From: Saprospiraceae bacterium
GTDB lineage: Bacteria; Bacteroidota; Bacteroidia; Chitinophagales; Saprospiraceae
NCBI GenBank assembly: GCA_027488935.1
Contig: JAIYAP010000038.1
Location: 1-64,000 of the forward strand
Direction: 5' to 3'
Length of the DNA: 64,000 nucleotides
Shown here piece after piece: positions 7,946 to 16,522 of this stretch. The notes under the pieces are model-generated. The model searched no databases and had not been told where the DNA came from. It worked only from the letters and a program-made list of their open reading frames with translations. Numbering within the stretch: the first letter of the stretch is position 1; each line of letters starts with the position of its first letter. The position numbers and the translations under genes were made by a program.

Positions 7946-8731
7946 ATGTTAAGAGGATTAATTGATAGCGAGACCGATAGTTTTGAACTGACCCGCAAAC
8001 ACCTGGTAGAAAGTTTGCGCTTTCCAATGTTTGCAATCTTGTTTATTTGGGGCATTCATTTTTATCAATCCATCTGGAATTGGGACCCTGCCAACTATGG
8101 CATTATGTCGCGGCGTATTTGGGGTATTCCAGGCATTATTTCGGGCCCGATGGTGCATGGCAGTTGGAAGCACCTGATTTCCAATACGTTCCCGCTGTTT
8201 GTCCTTACTGCCCTGAGTATTTATTTCTACCGGAAAGTAGCAATGCGTGCTTTTTGGATGATTTATTTTATGACCGGCATTACCGTATGGTTGCTGGCAC
8301 GACCGGTTTCGCACATTGGGGCAAGTGGAATTGTGTATGGTTTGGTATCCTTTATTTTTTGGAACGGTATTTTTCGACGCAGCCTGCGCTCAATCATCCT
8401 GGCTTTGATTGTCATGTTGGTGTACAGCGGTATGTTTTTTGGCATCTTGCCTGATCAAGAAGGTATATCCTGGGAAAGCCATTTATTGGGTAGTTTGGCA
8501 GGTATTTTTGCTTCTTTTTGGTTTAAAGGCGAGTTGGAGGACGAGGAAATTGAAAAAGACGATCCTTTTGCCATGGAACGCAACCTAGAAAAGCAATATT
8601 TTATGCCGCGCGATGTGTTTGACAAAACAAAAACACAACGCGCAGCAGAGGCAGAAGAGGCTGAACGGTGGCGTATGCAAAGCAATGACACCTTTTTTCC
8701 GCCTTTTTGGAATCAAAACTCTAGTTGGTAA
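7946..8731 (+). CDS. Rhomboid family intramembrane serine protease
   Basis: 261 residues with about six transmembrane segments. The rhomboid catalytic Ser lies in HIGASGIVYG (Ser127) and the catalytic His in SWESHLLGSLAG (His179). The HGSWKHLISN loop segment (71-80) supplies the conserved His and Asn of the oxyanion region. A charged cytoplasmic tail of about 60 residues follows, rich in Glu and Lys. It should cut transmembrane substrates within the membrane; targets are unknown. It is translationally coupled to the DUF5683 gene upstream and overlaps the convergent glucosaminidase gene by 11 bp. Confidence 0.9.
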   Translation: MLRGLIDSETDSFELTRKHLVESLRFPMFAILFIWGIHFYQSIWNWDPANYGIMSRRIWGIPGIISGPMVHGSWKHLISNTFPLFVLTALSIYFYRKVAMRAFWMIYFMTGITVWLLARPVSHIGASGIVYGLVSFIFWNGIFRRSLRSIILALIVMLVYSGMFFGILPDQEGISWESHLLGSLAGIFASFWFKGELEDEEIEKDDPFAMERNLEKQYFMPRDVFDKTKTQRAAEAEEAERWRMQSNDTFFPPFWNQNSSW

Positions 8732-9335
8732 TAAGGCTATCCAGGTGGTATTTAGCAATAATTCTTCTGATTTTGTCGCCCCAACCCGGGTCGGTTGCAT
8801 AACCCGGCTCTTGCTTGTCGGGATTGGCCGCTAGTCCATCCAAAAAACAGTCTACATCGCTGGGCGAACAGGCCAATGCATCCTTAAACCATTTTCGACT
8901 TTCCAGAAATCGATTAAAGTCCCGAACGGCCTCTGCCGGAGAACTGTACTTCCGGAACGGGGCGTCTTTGCCTTCATGCCACATCACAAAAGTAGCGCCG
9001 CGCCAGGGTGCCGTAGCACGCATGCCAAATGGATTGCGCGCATTTTGATACAAATAACTGGTAAAGCCGGTCGATTCCAGGATCGCAATGCCAATAAAAG
9101 CCGTTGCAGGAATACCTTCCCGAATCTCTAGTTTTTTCGCCTGGGCGATAAATTCAGCCACCAAATCAACGGGCGCGCCAAAGGTGTCGGAAATCATTTG
9201 GGCAACCGCAAATACCGAACTGGTGTCGGCATCCAGCATAGAGCGGGTATTATTTTGGGTGTAAATAGGGGTAAAAACTGCAACTGAAAAAATAAAAAGG
9301 GCCGCAATGCGCCGCAACAGAGAAATAACTTGCAT
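8721..9335 (-). CDS. Glucosaminidase-domain (FlgJ/LytG-like) peptidoglycan hydrolase
   Basis: 204 residues from the ATG at 9335; a start 15 codons upstream is also open. The N-terminus is a signal peptide or anchor (QVISLLRRIAALFIFSVAVF). The domain matches the glucosaminidase fold, with IPATAFIGIAILESTGF carrying the expected catalytic Glu, then NPFGMRA, YSSPAEAVRDF and YATDPGWGDKIRRII. It probably cleaves glycan strands of peptidoglycan in the periplasm. It lies 63 bp downstream of the M1 peptidase gene on the same strand, possibly co-transcribed. Confidence 0.85.
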   Translation of the reverse strand: MQVISLLRRIAALFIFSVAVFTPIYTQNNTRSMLDADTSSVFAVAQMISDTFGAPVDLVAEFIAQAKKLEIREGIPATAFIGIAILESTGFTSYLYQNARNPFGMRATAPWRGATFVMWHEGKDAPFRKYSSPAEAVRDFNRFLESRKWFKDALACSPSDVDCFLDGLAANPDKQEPGYATDPGWGDKIRRIIAKYHLDSLITN

Positions 9336-9397
9336 GAAGAAGTGCTTGTTTGATGAATTGGTTATATTGCTTAGACGCATAAAAATGCGCAGGTTAC

Positions 9398-11818
9398 TCA
9401 GGGTATTAAAATAAGTGACTGAACACCCATGCCGGATTTGCCGTAAACCAGCAACCAGTACGTTCCCGGGGGAACCTGATTCAATTGCAAGGTGCTTTCG
9501 TTCACCGTATTAAGTTGCCACGATTGCACCTGTACACCTTCCTGGTTGAGCAACAGCGCCAAATCGCAGGGCGCAGATGTTTTCAGGTTTATTTTTTGTC
9601 GAGCCGGGTTGGGCGCAATTTGCAACGAAATCGCATCTGCTTTGGGCGCATATGTACTGGTCAATGCCGATCCCTTTACAATGGCATACTGTCCGGGCAA
9701 CAACTGATTGAGTTTGAAAAATCCATATTTGTCGACCGTGGAACCCAACAAGAGTTTGCTGCTGAACGCGCATACTTCCCAAGGCTGTCCGGGCTTGAAA
9801 CGGTAAACCAACAACAGACTGTCTTCCGAAGGACCGGTTTGGGCAAAAAGTTCGGTATCCAACTGATCCTGGGTGCCGCGGCCATCGTAAAATAGATTGG
9901 TAGTCGCCTGAAAATCAGCACTAAATAAACCATCAACAGTCCAATATCGGTTGCTGAATTTAAAACCATGCGGATTGACTGCTGCTGCGGTGTCGGGCAG
10001 GGCAAAATGGTATTCTACGCGCATCAGGGTGGTATCGGAGGCGGTATTTACTTTTACCTCCATTTTTGCCGTTGCGAACGAAAATTGTCCCGGTGCTGTA
10101 ATGAGGTGTTCTTTTTCCGTGCGCGCCATCAGTAATTTTAAGTTGGGATTGGCCCAACAAAGCAAGGGTGTACCAAAGGAGGTCGGAATTTGAAAGGAAA
10201 GTGTAATGTTTTGACCCGAAACCACGCCCGATACGCGATAACGGGCGCGGGAAGCATTGACAAATACAAAATCCAGGGGTACATTTTGATGAAAATGCGG
10301 CGCGCCACGTAGTTTTTGCTGCACCTGAACCGATACCTGTGTAAAACCCGGATTGGGTGCATCTGAAATCGTAAAGGAGTCGACGGAAAAATGCGAAAAA
10401 CCGGGTGAAAATACCCAATCATTGAAAAAATCATCGAGATTTAACCCAGTAGCCAACTGCAACTTATCCCGCAAATCGGCGCTGCTCCAATCTTTAAACT
10501 GGGTTTGATCCAAAGCCGCCCGACAACCGATCCGAAACAAGGAGTCGCCCATATACGTGCGCAAATTGTGGGCTACCACGGCACCTTTATTGTATACATG
10601 GTTGCCATATGTGTATTCATGCGGCAAACCCGACACCGCCCGATACATACCTTCCTGAATATGCGCAGTTTGCAACACATTGATAAAGTTTGTTTGTACG
10701 GCAAGATCGTAGGCCGCTTTACCATATATCCATTCGGTAAATAAGTGCTCCGAGAACACCGCCCAACCTTCATTGAGCCACATATCTTCTGCGGTGCTGC
10801 AAGTAGCCAAATCGCCCCACCAATGATGGCTTAACTCATGCGCCCACAAGGTTTCGTTGCTCGTATTCCCATTGACGGCATTTTGCATGATGGCAATATT
10901 GGTTGCATGCTCCATGGCGCCCGATTGAAACGGGACGACGGAATAGCCAATTTTGTTCCAGCGATACGGACCAAACCAGTGCTCATACGCTGCGATCGCG
11001 TCGGGTAAATGCACAAAAGTGCCCTTTACCTTGTTGGTATCATTGGCGGTCACGGCAATTTCTACGGGAATCGGGCCATTCATGCCCGCATAGGTTCTTT
11101 TAAAGGAAACATAGGGTCCGCTCGAAAAACAAGCCAAATAGGAAGGAATTGGTGTTTCTAAACGCCATACCCGCCGCAGAAAGCCGTTTTCCAGATTTTC
11201 GGAAACCATATACCCATTGCTGTACGTTTTCCGACTTGGCAACGAAAGGATCTCCACTTCAAAACTGGAGCGTTCTACAAAATTATCAAAACAAGGGAAC
11301 CAGGCCCGACCAAAGGAATGCGGATCGGCATCAAAACCCACCCCTAAATTGTAAAAGTATGAACCCTGATTATAGATGCCACCCCAGCCCGTTGGGTCTT
11401 GCACGCCTGCACCGTGGTAAAAGACGGTGATGGCAGCTGTTGTTCCTTGCACCAATGCAGCGGGAAATGCGATCTGAAGATTGGGCGATTGATAAGTAAA
11501 CGCCGTTTTTACCCCATTGAAGTACACCGAATCTACCTGGTAATTTTCCAAATCCAGCCGAAAGCCCGACAACGGACCTGTTTTTACCAAAATATCCACC
11601 GCACAACGGGCCTGAATCATGGGCACGTCCGCGATATTTAAACGGATCGCAGTATGCAAAATATCCACCGAGTCACTGCGCAGGTCTGGAAGCAGCAGGG
11701 CCGACGATTGTTGCTTTTTATTAGAAGCACACCATTCCGAGCTTTGAATCATCATTTGGGCGCTCAGCCATTGCGAACACAGCAGGCAAGCACAAATCAG
11801 CAGGTTTTTCATAGACAT
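9398..11818 (-). CDS. Secreted M1 family metallopeptidase with T9SS type A sorting domain
   Basis: 806 residues. A signal peptide (about 1-20) precedes an M1 N-terminal beta-domain. The exopeptidase motif appears as SGAMEHATN (the usual GAMEN with His for Asn). The zinc site is HELSHHWWGD at about residue 327, followed by the distal Glu in WLNEGWAVF. The C-terminal 80 residues start IAPNPARQKINL and end LLVYGKSGMGVQSLILIP, a T9SS type A sorting domain, so the enzyme is exported and cell-surface bound or released. It probably trims N-terminal residues from peptides as a nutrient enzyme. ATGs at 11818 and 11812 are both possible starts. Confidence 0.92.
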   Translation of the reverse strand: MSMKNLLICACLLCSQWLSAQMMIQSSEWCASNKKQQSSALLLPDLRSDSVDILHTAIRLNIADVPMIQARCAVDILVKTGPLSGFRLDLENYQVDSVYFNGVKTAFTYQSPNLQIAFPAALVQGTTAAITVFYHGAGVQDPTGWGGIYNQGSYFYNLGVGFDADPHSFGRAWFPCFDNFVERSSFEVEILSLPSRKTYSNGYMVSENLENGFLRRVWRLETPIPSYLACFSSGPYVSFKRTYAGMNGPIPVEIAVTANDTNKVKGTFVHLPDAIAAYEHWFGPYRWNKIGYSVVPFQSGAMEHATNIAIMQNAVNGNTSNETLWAHELSHHWWGDLATCSTAEDMWLNEGWAVFSEHLFTEWIYGKAAYDLAVQTNFINVLQTAHIQEGMYRAVSGLPHEYTYGNHVYNKGAVVAHNLRTYMGDSLFRIGCRAALDQTQFKDWSSADLRDKLQLATGLNLDDFFNDWVFSPGFSHFSVDSFTISDAPNPGFTQVSVQVQQKLRGAPHFHQNVPLDFVFVNASRARYRVSGVVSGQNITLSFQIPTSFGTPLLCWANPNLKLLMARTEKEHLITAPGQFSFATAKMEVKVNTASDTTLMRVEYHFALPDTAAAVNPHGFKFSNRYWTVDGLFSADFQATTNLFYDGRGTQDQLDTELFAQTGPSEDSLLLVYRFKPGQPWEVCAFSSKLLLGSTVDKYGFFKLNQLLPGQYAIVKGSALTSTYAPKADAISLQIAPNPARQKINLKTSAPCDLALLLNQEGVQVQSWQLNTVNESTLQLNQVPPGTYWLLVYGKSGMGVQSLILIP

Positions 11819-11985
11819 TAATTTCAGATGTAAAAATAACTGTTTAGGTGCGTATTTGCTATGTAGTGCACTACATTAAATGTTTTGGGGCGCGTTTGCC
11901 CGATTTGTTAAAACTTTATGCGTCAACAAAAAGCGCAGAATTGCGTTTCTTTGCTGCTTACAACTACCATTGAAGCATCTTTTTT

Positions 11986-13623
11986 ATGAAAATCGCTGTT
12001 GCACAACTCAATTATCATATTGGCAATTTTGAAGGCAACCTTCAAAAAATGCTCAAATCAGTCGCAGATGCGAAAAGCCAAGGTGCTGAACTCATTGTTT
12101 TTGGCGAATTGGCCGTTTGTGGGTATCCGCCCCGCGATTTTCTAGAGTTTGAAGATTTTATTGAGCGTTGTGATGCTTCCCTCCAAAGTTTGATGGCAGC
12201 CAGCGCTGATATCGGTATTGTAGTAGGCGCACCCACCCGCAATCCGAAAAAAGAGGGCAAAGATCTGTATAACAGCGCTTATTTCCTGTACAATGGAGCT
12301 GTAATCGGCATCCAACACAAGGCTTTGCTGCCTACGTATGATATTTTTGATGAATATCGTTATTTCGAGCCTGCCACCGAATTCCACACAGTGCCGTTCA
12401 AAGGTAAAAAAGTAGCACTTTCAGTTTGTGAAGACATTTGGAATGTGGGCAATGAAAATCCGCTGTACACCATTTGTCCTTTGGATGAAATGATGGCCGA
12501 AAAACCCGATTTTATCCTCAATATTTCGGCTTCCCCCTTCGATTATGCCCATGCTGCCGAGCGTATTCGGATGGCGCAGGCCAACGTGCAACGTTACCAG
12601 ATTCCGATGTTTTATGCCAACCATGTGGGCGCTCAAACCGATATTATTTTTGATGGCGGCTCCCTGGTGGTTGCTCCCAATGGAAAGGTATTGGATGAAA
12701 TGCCGTATTTTCAGGAAGCACTCAAGGTGTATGATTTAGCGGAAGTGATGGCGGGCGAAAAGCACGTGGAGCAACCTAAGGACAAAATTGCACTCATCCA
12801 TGATGCGATCGTTACCGGTATTCGCGACTATTTCCAAAAACTGGGCTTCAAAAACGCCATTTTGGGCTTGTCGGGCGGTATTGATTCGGCTGTAACCGCA
12901 GTAATGGCCGTAAAAGCATTAGGCGCTGACCATGTGCGTGGGGTATTAATGCCAAGCCAGTTTAGCAGCGACCACTCGGTGAATGACGCCCGCAAATTGG
13001 CCCAAAACCTGGGTATGCAATACGATTTGGTGCCCGTGCAACCGATGTATGAAGCGTATGAGGCCGCGTTGAAACCGCATTTTTGGGGCTATGCCTTCAA
13101 TGTAACCGAAGAAAACATCCAGGCGCGCATACGCGGGATGATCGTGATGGCCATGAGCAACAAATTTGGCAACATTTTGCTCAATACGACCAATAAAAGT
13201 GAAATGGCCGTAGGCTATGGCACCCTTTATGGCGATTTATGCGGCGGTTTGGCGGTTTTAGCCGATTTGTACAAAACAGAAGTATATGCCCTCGCGGCTT
13301 ACCTCAATAAAGACGGTGAAGTAATTCCGCACAGTTCGATCGAAAAGCCACCCAGCGCCGAATTGCGTCCGGGCCAAAAAGACGCGGATTCCCTGCCGCC
13401 CTACGAAATATTAGACCAGATTTTGTTTCAGTACATCGAGCGCCGCCAAGGCCCAAAAAACCTGATTGAACAAGGTTTTGCCCCCGATTTAGTGGCCAGG
13501 GTATTAAAAATGGTGAATACCAATGAGTTCAAACGCGAACAGGCAGCGCCGGTGTTGCGGGTGAGCAGCAAAGGTTTTGGGATGGGTAGAAGGATGCCGA
13601 TTGTGGGGAAGTATTTGTCGTAA
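11986..13623 (+). CDS. nadE: Glutamine-dependent NAD+ synthetase
   Basis: 545 residues, typical for the two-domain enzyme. The N-terminal nitrilase-fold glutaminase has the Glu-Lys-Cys triad: Glu41 in FGELAVCGYP, Lys112 in HKALLPTYDIF and Cys148 in SVCEDIWN. The C-terminal ATP-pyrophosphatase domain has the P-loop LGLSGGIDSAV at about 294-304. It makes NAD+ from deamido-NAD+ using glutamine-derived ammonia in the cytoplasm. The gene is transcribed alone; the convergent LVIVD gene ends 3 bp away. The intergenic region 11819-11985 holds divergent start signals, but I see no clean promoter match. Confidence 0.97.
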   Translation: MKIAVAQLNYHIGNFEGNLQKMLKSVADAKSQGAELIVFGELAVCGYPPRDFLEFEDFIERCDASLQSLMAASADIGIVVGAPTRNPKKEGKDLYNSAYFLYNGAVIGIQHKALLPTYDIFDEYRYFEPATEFHTVPFKGKKVALSVCEDIWNVGNENPLYTICPLDEMMAEKPDFILNISASPFDYAHAAERIRMAQANVQRYQIPMFYANHVGAQTDIIFDGGSLVVAPNGKVLDEMPYFQEALKVYDLAEVMAGEKHVEQPKDKIALIHDAIVTGIRDYFQKLGFKNAILGLSGGIDSAVTAVMAVKALGADHVRGVLMPSQFSSDHSVNDARKLAQNLGMQYDLVPVQPMYEAYEAALKPHFWGYAFNVTEENIQARIRGMIVMAMSNKFGNILLNTTNKSEMAVGYGTLYGDLCGGLAVLADLYKTEVYALAAYLNKDGEVIPHSSIEKPPSAELRPGQKDADSLPPYEILDQILFQYIERRQGPKNLIEQGFAPDLVARVLKMVNTNEFKREQAAPVLRVSSKGFGMGRRMPIVGKYLS

Positions 13624-13626
13624 ACC

Positions 13627-15000
13627 CTACTCAACCACCACTTTCCGTACCAACCGAGCCCCACTATTGAACTGAATTTCAATAAAATAAAACCCAGATT
13701 CAATGCCACTTAGGGAAATAGATTGCTGTGCATTGGAAATTCCTTGGGCATTGCGCACGCGTTTACCCGAAACATCCAGCAACCGATACCCCCAATCCAA
13801 ACTATTTTCAGGCACCTGTACATTCAATACTCCGCTTGCCGGATTCGGAAATACTTGAACTGTTGGCGTCGTCAAAGTCTGGTGGACAGCGCTCACCTTG
13901 GTCTGTTTCAATAAATTCAGCCCGTTTTGCATATCGCTGGCAATGATGGTGCCCGATGGTAACCACGGATAATTGCCCCAACAACCATAATAGCCATTGT
14001 ACGTTGTATTTTGCGGGTGGGTATCATAATACGCCACCAACACAGGGGTAAGCGGCGCACTGATATCATACACCAACAAGCCATCTTCATATTGGGAATT
14101 GTACAACAGGTCGTCTTTAATGTAAATGTTGTGTGGAACCGCCAAACTACCCGCGTTGGGCGTCAAATTATCCAAAAAGGAGCCCACAACTTCAAAATCA
14201 CCGTTTAACTGGTTTTTCATGTTCACAATTTGAATCGGACGGCCTTTGGGGATTTCTTCGGTATAATAGGCGTATTCTCCCGATTTGGTAAGCCAACTTA
14301 AATGGTTGTAACCGCCGGTCGCAACGCTGCCCAGGGTAACAGGCACTTCAGGATTGGTAAAATCATACACATACAGCCCGGCATTGCCCGAGGATGCGTA
14401 TAAGGTATCGTGGCGTACATACGAATCGTGGATGTAGCCGCCTTCCAACGTCACGGCAGCCACCAAACTGGGCTGATCTGGGTTTTGGCTGACATCCAAA
14501 ATGAGGGAACCGTTATTCACTACATTGGTTCCGTTCAGATAAATATGTCCATTCAGGGTATCCAGGGTAATGGTATGGGAACGGTTGAAAAATTCATTGC
14601 TGTAATACACCCGTTTGATGTCGTTGGGTGCATTTTGCATATCAATAATCATCAAACCCTCCTCCGTGGCATCGCTGACGGCATACAAACGGTTGCGGTA
14701 CGACTTGAATTCGCGCCACACGGTATTCTTTTGTCCTGCAAATTTGCCCACCATCACCGGGTTTTTCGGATCGGTAATATCAAAAATAAAAACATGCAAA
14801 GCGCCGCCGATAATGGCAAACTCATGGTTATTCACCGCCATGCCCCAGCAACCACTGTATTGCAGGTTCAGATTACCGGGAGATGCTAACGGAAGGGTAT
14901 CGTCGTCCCAACGCGCTAAAAGGGTCATATTCAGGGAGTCCTGCGCGCACACGCCAAAAGAAAGCAACATTGCAAGGAAGAAGAAGGTCAAATTTTTCAT
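13627..15000 (-). CDS. LVIVD-repeat (choice-of-anchor B) protein with T9SS type A sorting domain
   Basis: 457 residues from the ATG at 15000, which starts a signal peptide (MKNLTFFFLAMLLSFGVCAQ). The body is a series of short LVIVD-type beta-propeller repeats such as HVFIFDITDPKNPVMVGKF, LYVYDFTNPEVPVTLGSV and LLVYDISAPLTPVLVAYYD, with the DMQNGLNLLK ending of the choice-of-anchor B family. The last 80 residues (from VQVFPNPASGVLNVQV) are a T9SS type A signal. A paralogue lies at 59117-60979. It is probably a surface protein of unknown binding function. Confidence 0.88.
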   Translation of the reverse strand: MKNLTFFFLAMLLSFGVCAQDSLNMTLLARWDDDTLPLASPGNLNLQYSGCWGMAVNNHEFAIIGGALHVFIFDITDPKNPVMVGKFAGQKNTVWREFKSYRNRLYAVSDATEEGLMIIDMQNAPNDIKRVYYSNEFFNRSHTITLDTLNGHIYLNGTNVVNNGSLILDVSQNPDQPSLVAAVTLEGGYIHDSYVRHDTLYASSGNAGLYVYDFTNPEVPVTLGSVATGGYNHLSWLTKSGEYAYYTEEIPKGRPIQIVNMKNQLNGDFEVVGSFLDNLTPNAGSLAVPHNIYIKDDLLYNSQYEDGLLVYDISAPLTPVLVAYYDTHPQNTTYNGYYGCWGNYPWLPSGTIIASDMQNGLNLLKQTKVSAVHQTLTTPTVQVFPNPASGVLNVQVPENSLDWGYRLLDVSGKRVRNAQGISNAQQSISLSGIESGFYFIEIQFNSGARLVRKVVVE

Positions 15001-15099
15001 TTTCAAACAACAATAGGTTGATCTTTGTGTGAGAATTAATACGCTGAAAGGCAACCATCGGATTGCCTACAACGTCAATAAGCGCGAAAGTAAGACAAT

Positions 15100-16206
15100 A
15101 TGAAAAAGCAAACTAACCTGATTACCTTTTTGCCATGCCTGTGCATTTTTTTGACTGCAAATATGGCTTTTGGCCAAAAATACAGCAATGAATTCCTGGC
15201 AATTGGTGTCGGCGCACGCGCGCATGGCATGTCGGGCGCACAAACGGCCATTACCAACGATTTATCTGCCGCTTACTGGAATCCTGCGGGACTCACGTCG
15301 ATTGAAGCGCCGTTTCAGGTAAGTGCCATGCATGCCGAATGGTTTGCCGGGGTAGGGCAGTACGATTACCTGGGTTTTGGAAAATCGCTCAATAAAGAGA
15401 AAAAATCATTCCTGGCGTTTTCCCTGATTCGCCTGGGCATCGACAATATTCCCTACACGATCAACTTAGTTGCGCCCGATGGTTCTATTAATTACGACAA
15501 TGTTACCCAGTTCTCGGCAGCCGATTATGCCTTTATGGGCAGTTATGCGCGCCAATTGCGCAATCCGGCCTTTTCGGTGGGTGGTACAGCCAAGGTAATA
15601 CGCCGGGTGATCGGTTCTATCGGTGGCGCCTGGGGTTTCGGGGCCGATTTGGGGGTGCAATACCGCAAAGGACATTGGTTATTAGGCATACAGGGTCGCG
15701 ATTTGACCACAACATTCAATGCCTGGTCCTTTAATTTGACAGAACGCGAAAAACAAGTGTACACGGCTACCAATAATGAAATTCCGGTGAGCAGCACAGA
15801 AATTACCCTGCCCCGTTTCATTTTAGGTGCTGCCTATAAATTTAAAGCAGGCGCTAAAACAACCATTTTGCCGGCAATAGACCTGGAGTGGACCACCGAT
15901 GGCCAGCGCAATGTGCTGATTAGTTCAAAATCGTTTAATATGGACCCGAAATTCGGTTTAGAAGCCGATTATAACGGGTTTGTGCAGGTGCGCGTAGGCG
16001 TGGGCAACTTCCAACGGGTGAAAGAAGATTTCGATCCAACCAAAGAAAGTATCTCTTTTCAACCCAATTTTGGCATCGGACTCAGGTTGGGTAGGGTACA
16101 ACTCGACTATGCTTTGACGGACATTGGAAACGTGTCACAGGTACAATACTCCAATATCTTTTCTTTGCGGATCGACTTCCGGGAGCGTAAAACCACAACC
16201 CAATAA
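15100..16206 (+). CDS. PorV/PorQ family outer-membrane protein
   Basis: 368 residues. A signal peptide (1-25) is followed by the family opening FLAIGVGARAHGMSGAQTA and NDLSAAYWNPAGL, then regularly spaced beta-strands ending in a C-terminal barrel. This FadL-like family includes the T9SS proteins PorV, which carries cargo at the outer membrane, and PorQ. The sequence places it in the broad family but does not prove it is the T9SS shuttle protein itself. It is transcribed alone, divergent from the LVIVD protein gene; the many T9SS cargoes nearby make a secretion role plausible. Confidence 0.85.
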   Translation: MKKQTNLITFLPCLCIFLTANMAFGQKYSNEFLAIGVGARAHGMSGAQTAITNDLSAAYWNPAGLTSIEAPFQVSAMHAEWFAGVGQYDYLGFGKSLNKEKKSFLAFSLIRLGIDNIPYTINLVAPDGSINYDNVTQFSAADYAFMGSYARQLRNPAFSVGGTAKVIRRVIGSIGGAWGFGADLGVQYRKGHWLLGIQGRDLTTTFNAWSFNLTEREKQVYTATNNEIPVSSTEITLPRFILGAAYKFKAGAKTTILPAIDLEWTTDGQRNVLISSKSFNMDPKFGLEADYNGFVQVRVGVGNFQRVKEDFDPTKESISFQPNFGIGLRLGRVQLDYALTDIGNVSQVQYSNIFSLRIDFRERKTTTQ

Positions 16207-16238
16207 AACAGGGCTCTAGAAAATATTTCCATTTTTAC

Positions 16239-16268
16239 TTTGCATCCTTAAATGCAAACGTATCTTTG
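16239..16268 (+). promoter_or_regulatory. Bacteroidota-type promoter with no protein gene downstream
   Basis: TTTG (16239-16242), an 18-nt spacer and TATCTTTG (16261-16268) fit the consensus fully. Nothing protein-coding follows on this strand; transcription starting near 16275 would run into the terminator at 16456-16493. Confidence 0.6.
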
Positions 16269-16274
16269 CACCAG

Positions 16275-16493
16275 CTTCATTCCTAATCCACGGCGATCCT
16301 CGCCATTTTTATCCTTGCTACGTCCCAACCGAGCGCTATCCCGATATTAAAGTATTTTCTTTTAATCGTCAACCACACTTGTAGTGGGGTCATCATGTAA
16401 GCCGCAATTTATTTGCACCTTGCTTACTGCGGATTACCATTATAATCTCATGGTTGCCCCTCCGGATAGGCTCGCGGTGAGGGGCTTTTTTTT
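16275..16493 (+). ncRNA. Candidate small RNA of about 220 nt
   Basis: This stretch lies between a strong promoter match and a strong terminator and contains no convincing ORF. Local foldings are visible: GGCGA/TCGCC near 16290-16302, CCAC/GTGG near 16374-16388, and GTAAgCCGCA pairing with TGCGGaTTAC in 16397-16440. It does not show motifs I know for tmRNA, RNase P or SRP RNA; 6S-like folding could not be shown by eye. Its 3' end faces the 3' end of the adhesin gene at 16523. Confidence 0.45.
16456..16493 (+). terminator. Intrinsic terminator of the candidate small RNA
   Basis: GCCCCTC (16456-16462) pairs with GAGGGGC (16479-16485), followed directly by eight T. Confidence 0.8.
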
Positions 16494-16522
16494 GCCCCTA
16501 CCACAACCTACTTTGTCTTTTT

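Noticed and set aside
10900-10930. GAMEH instead of GAMEN in the M1 peptidase as a sign of inactivity
   Set aside because: His at this position is common in M1 enzymes of Bacteroidota (GGMEHQT type); the zinc site is intact.
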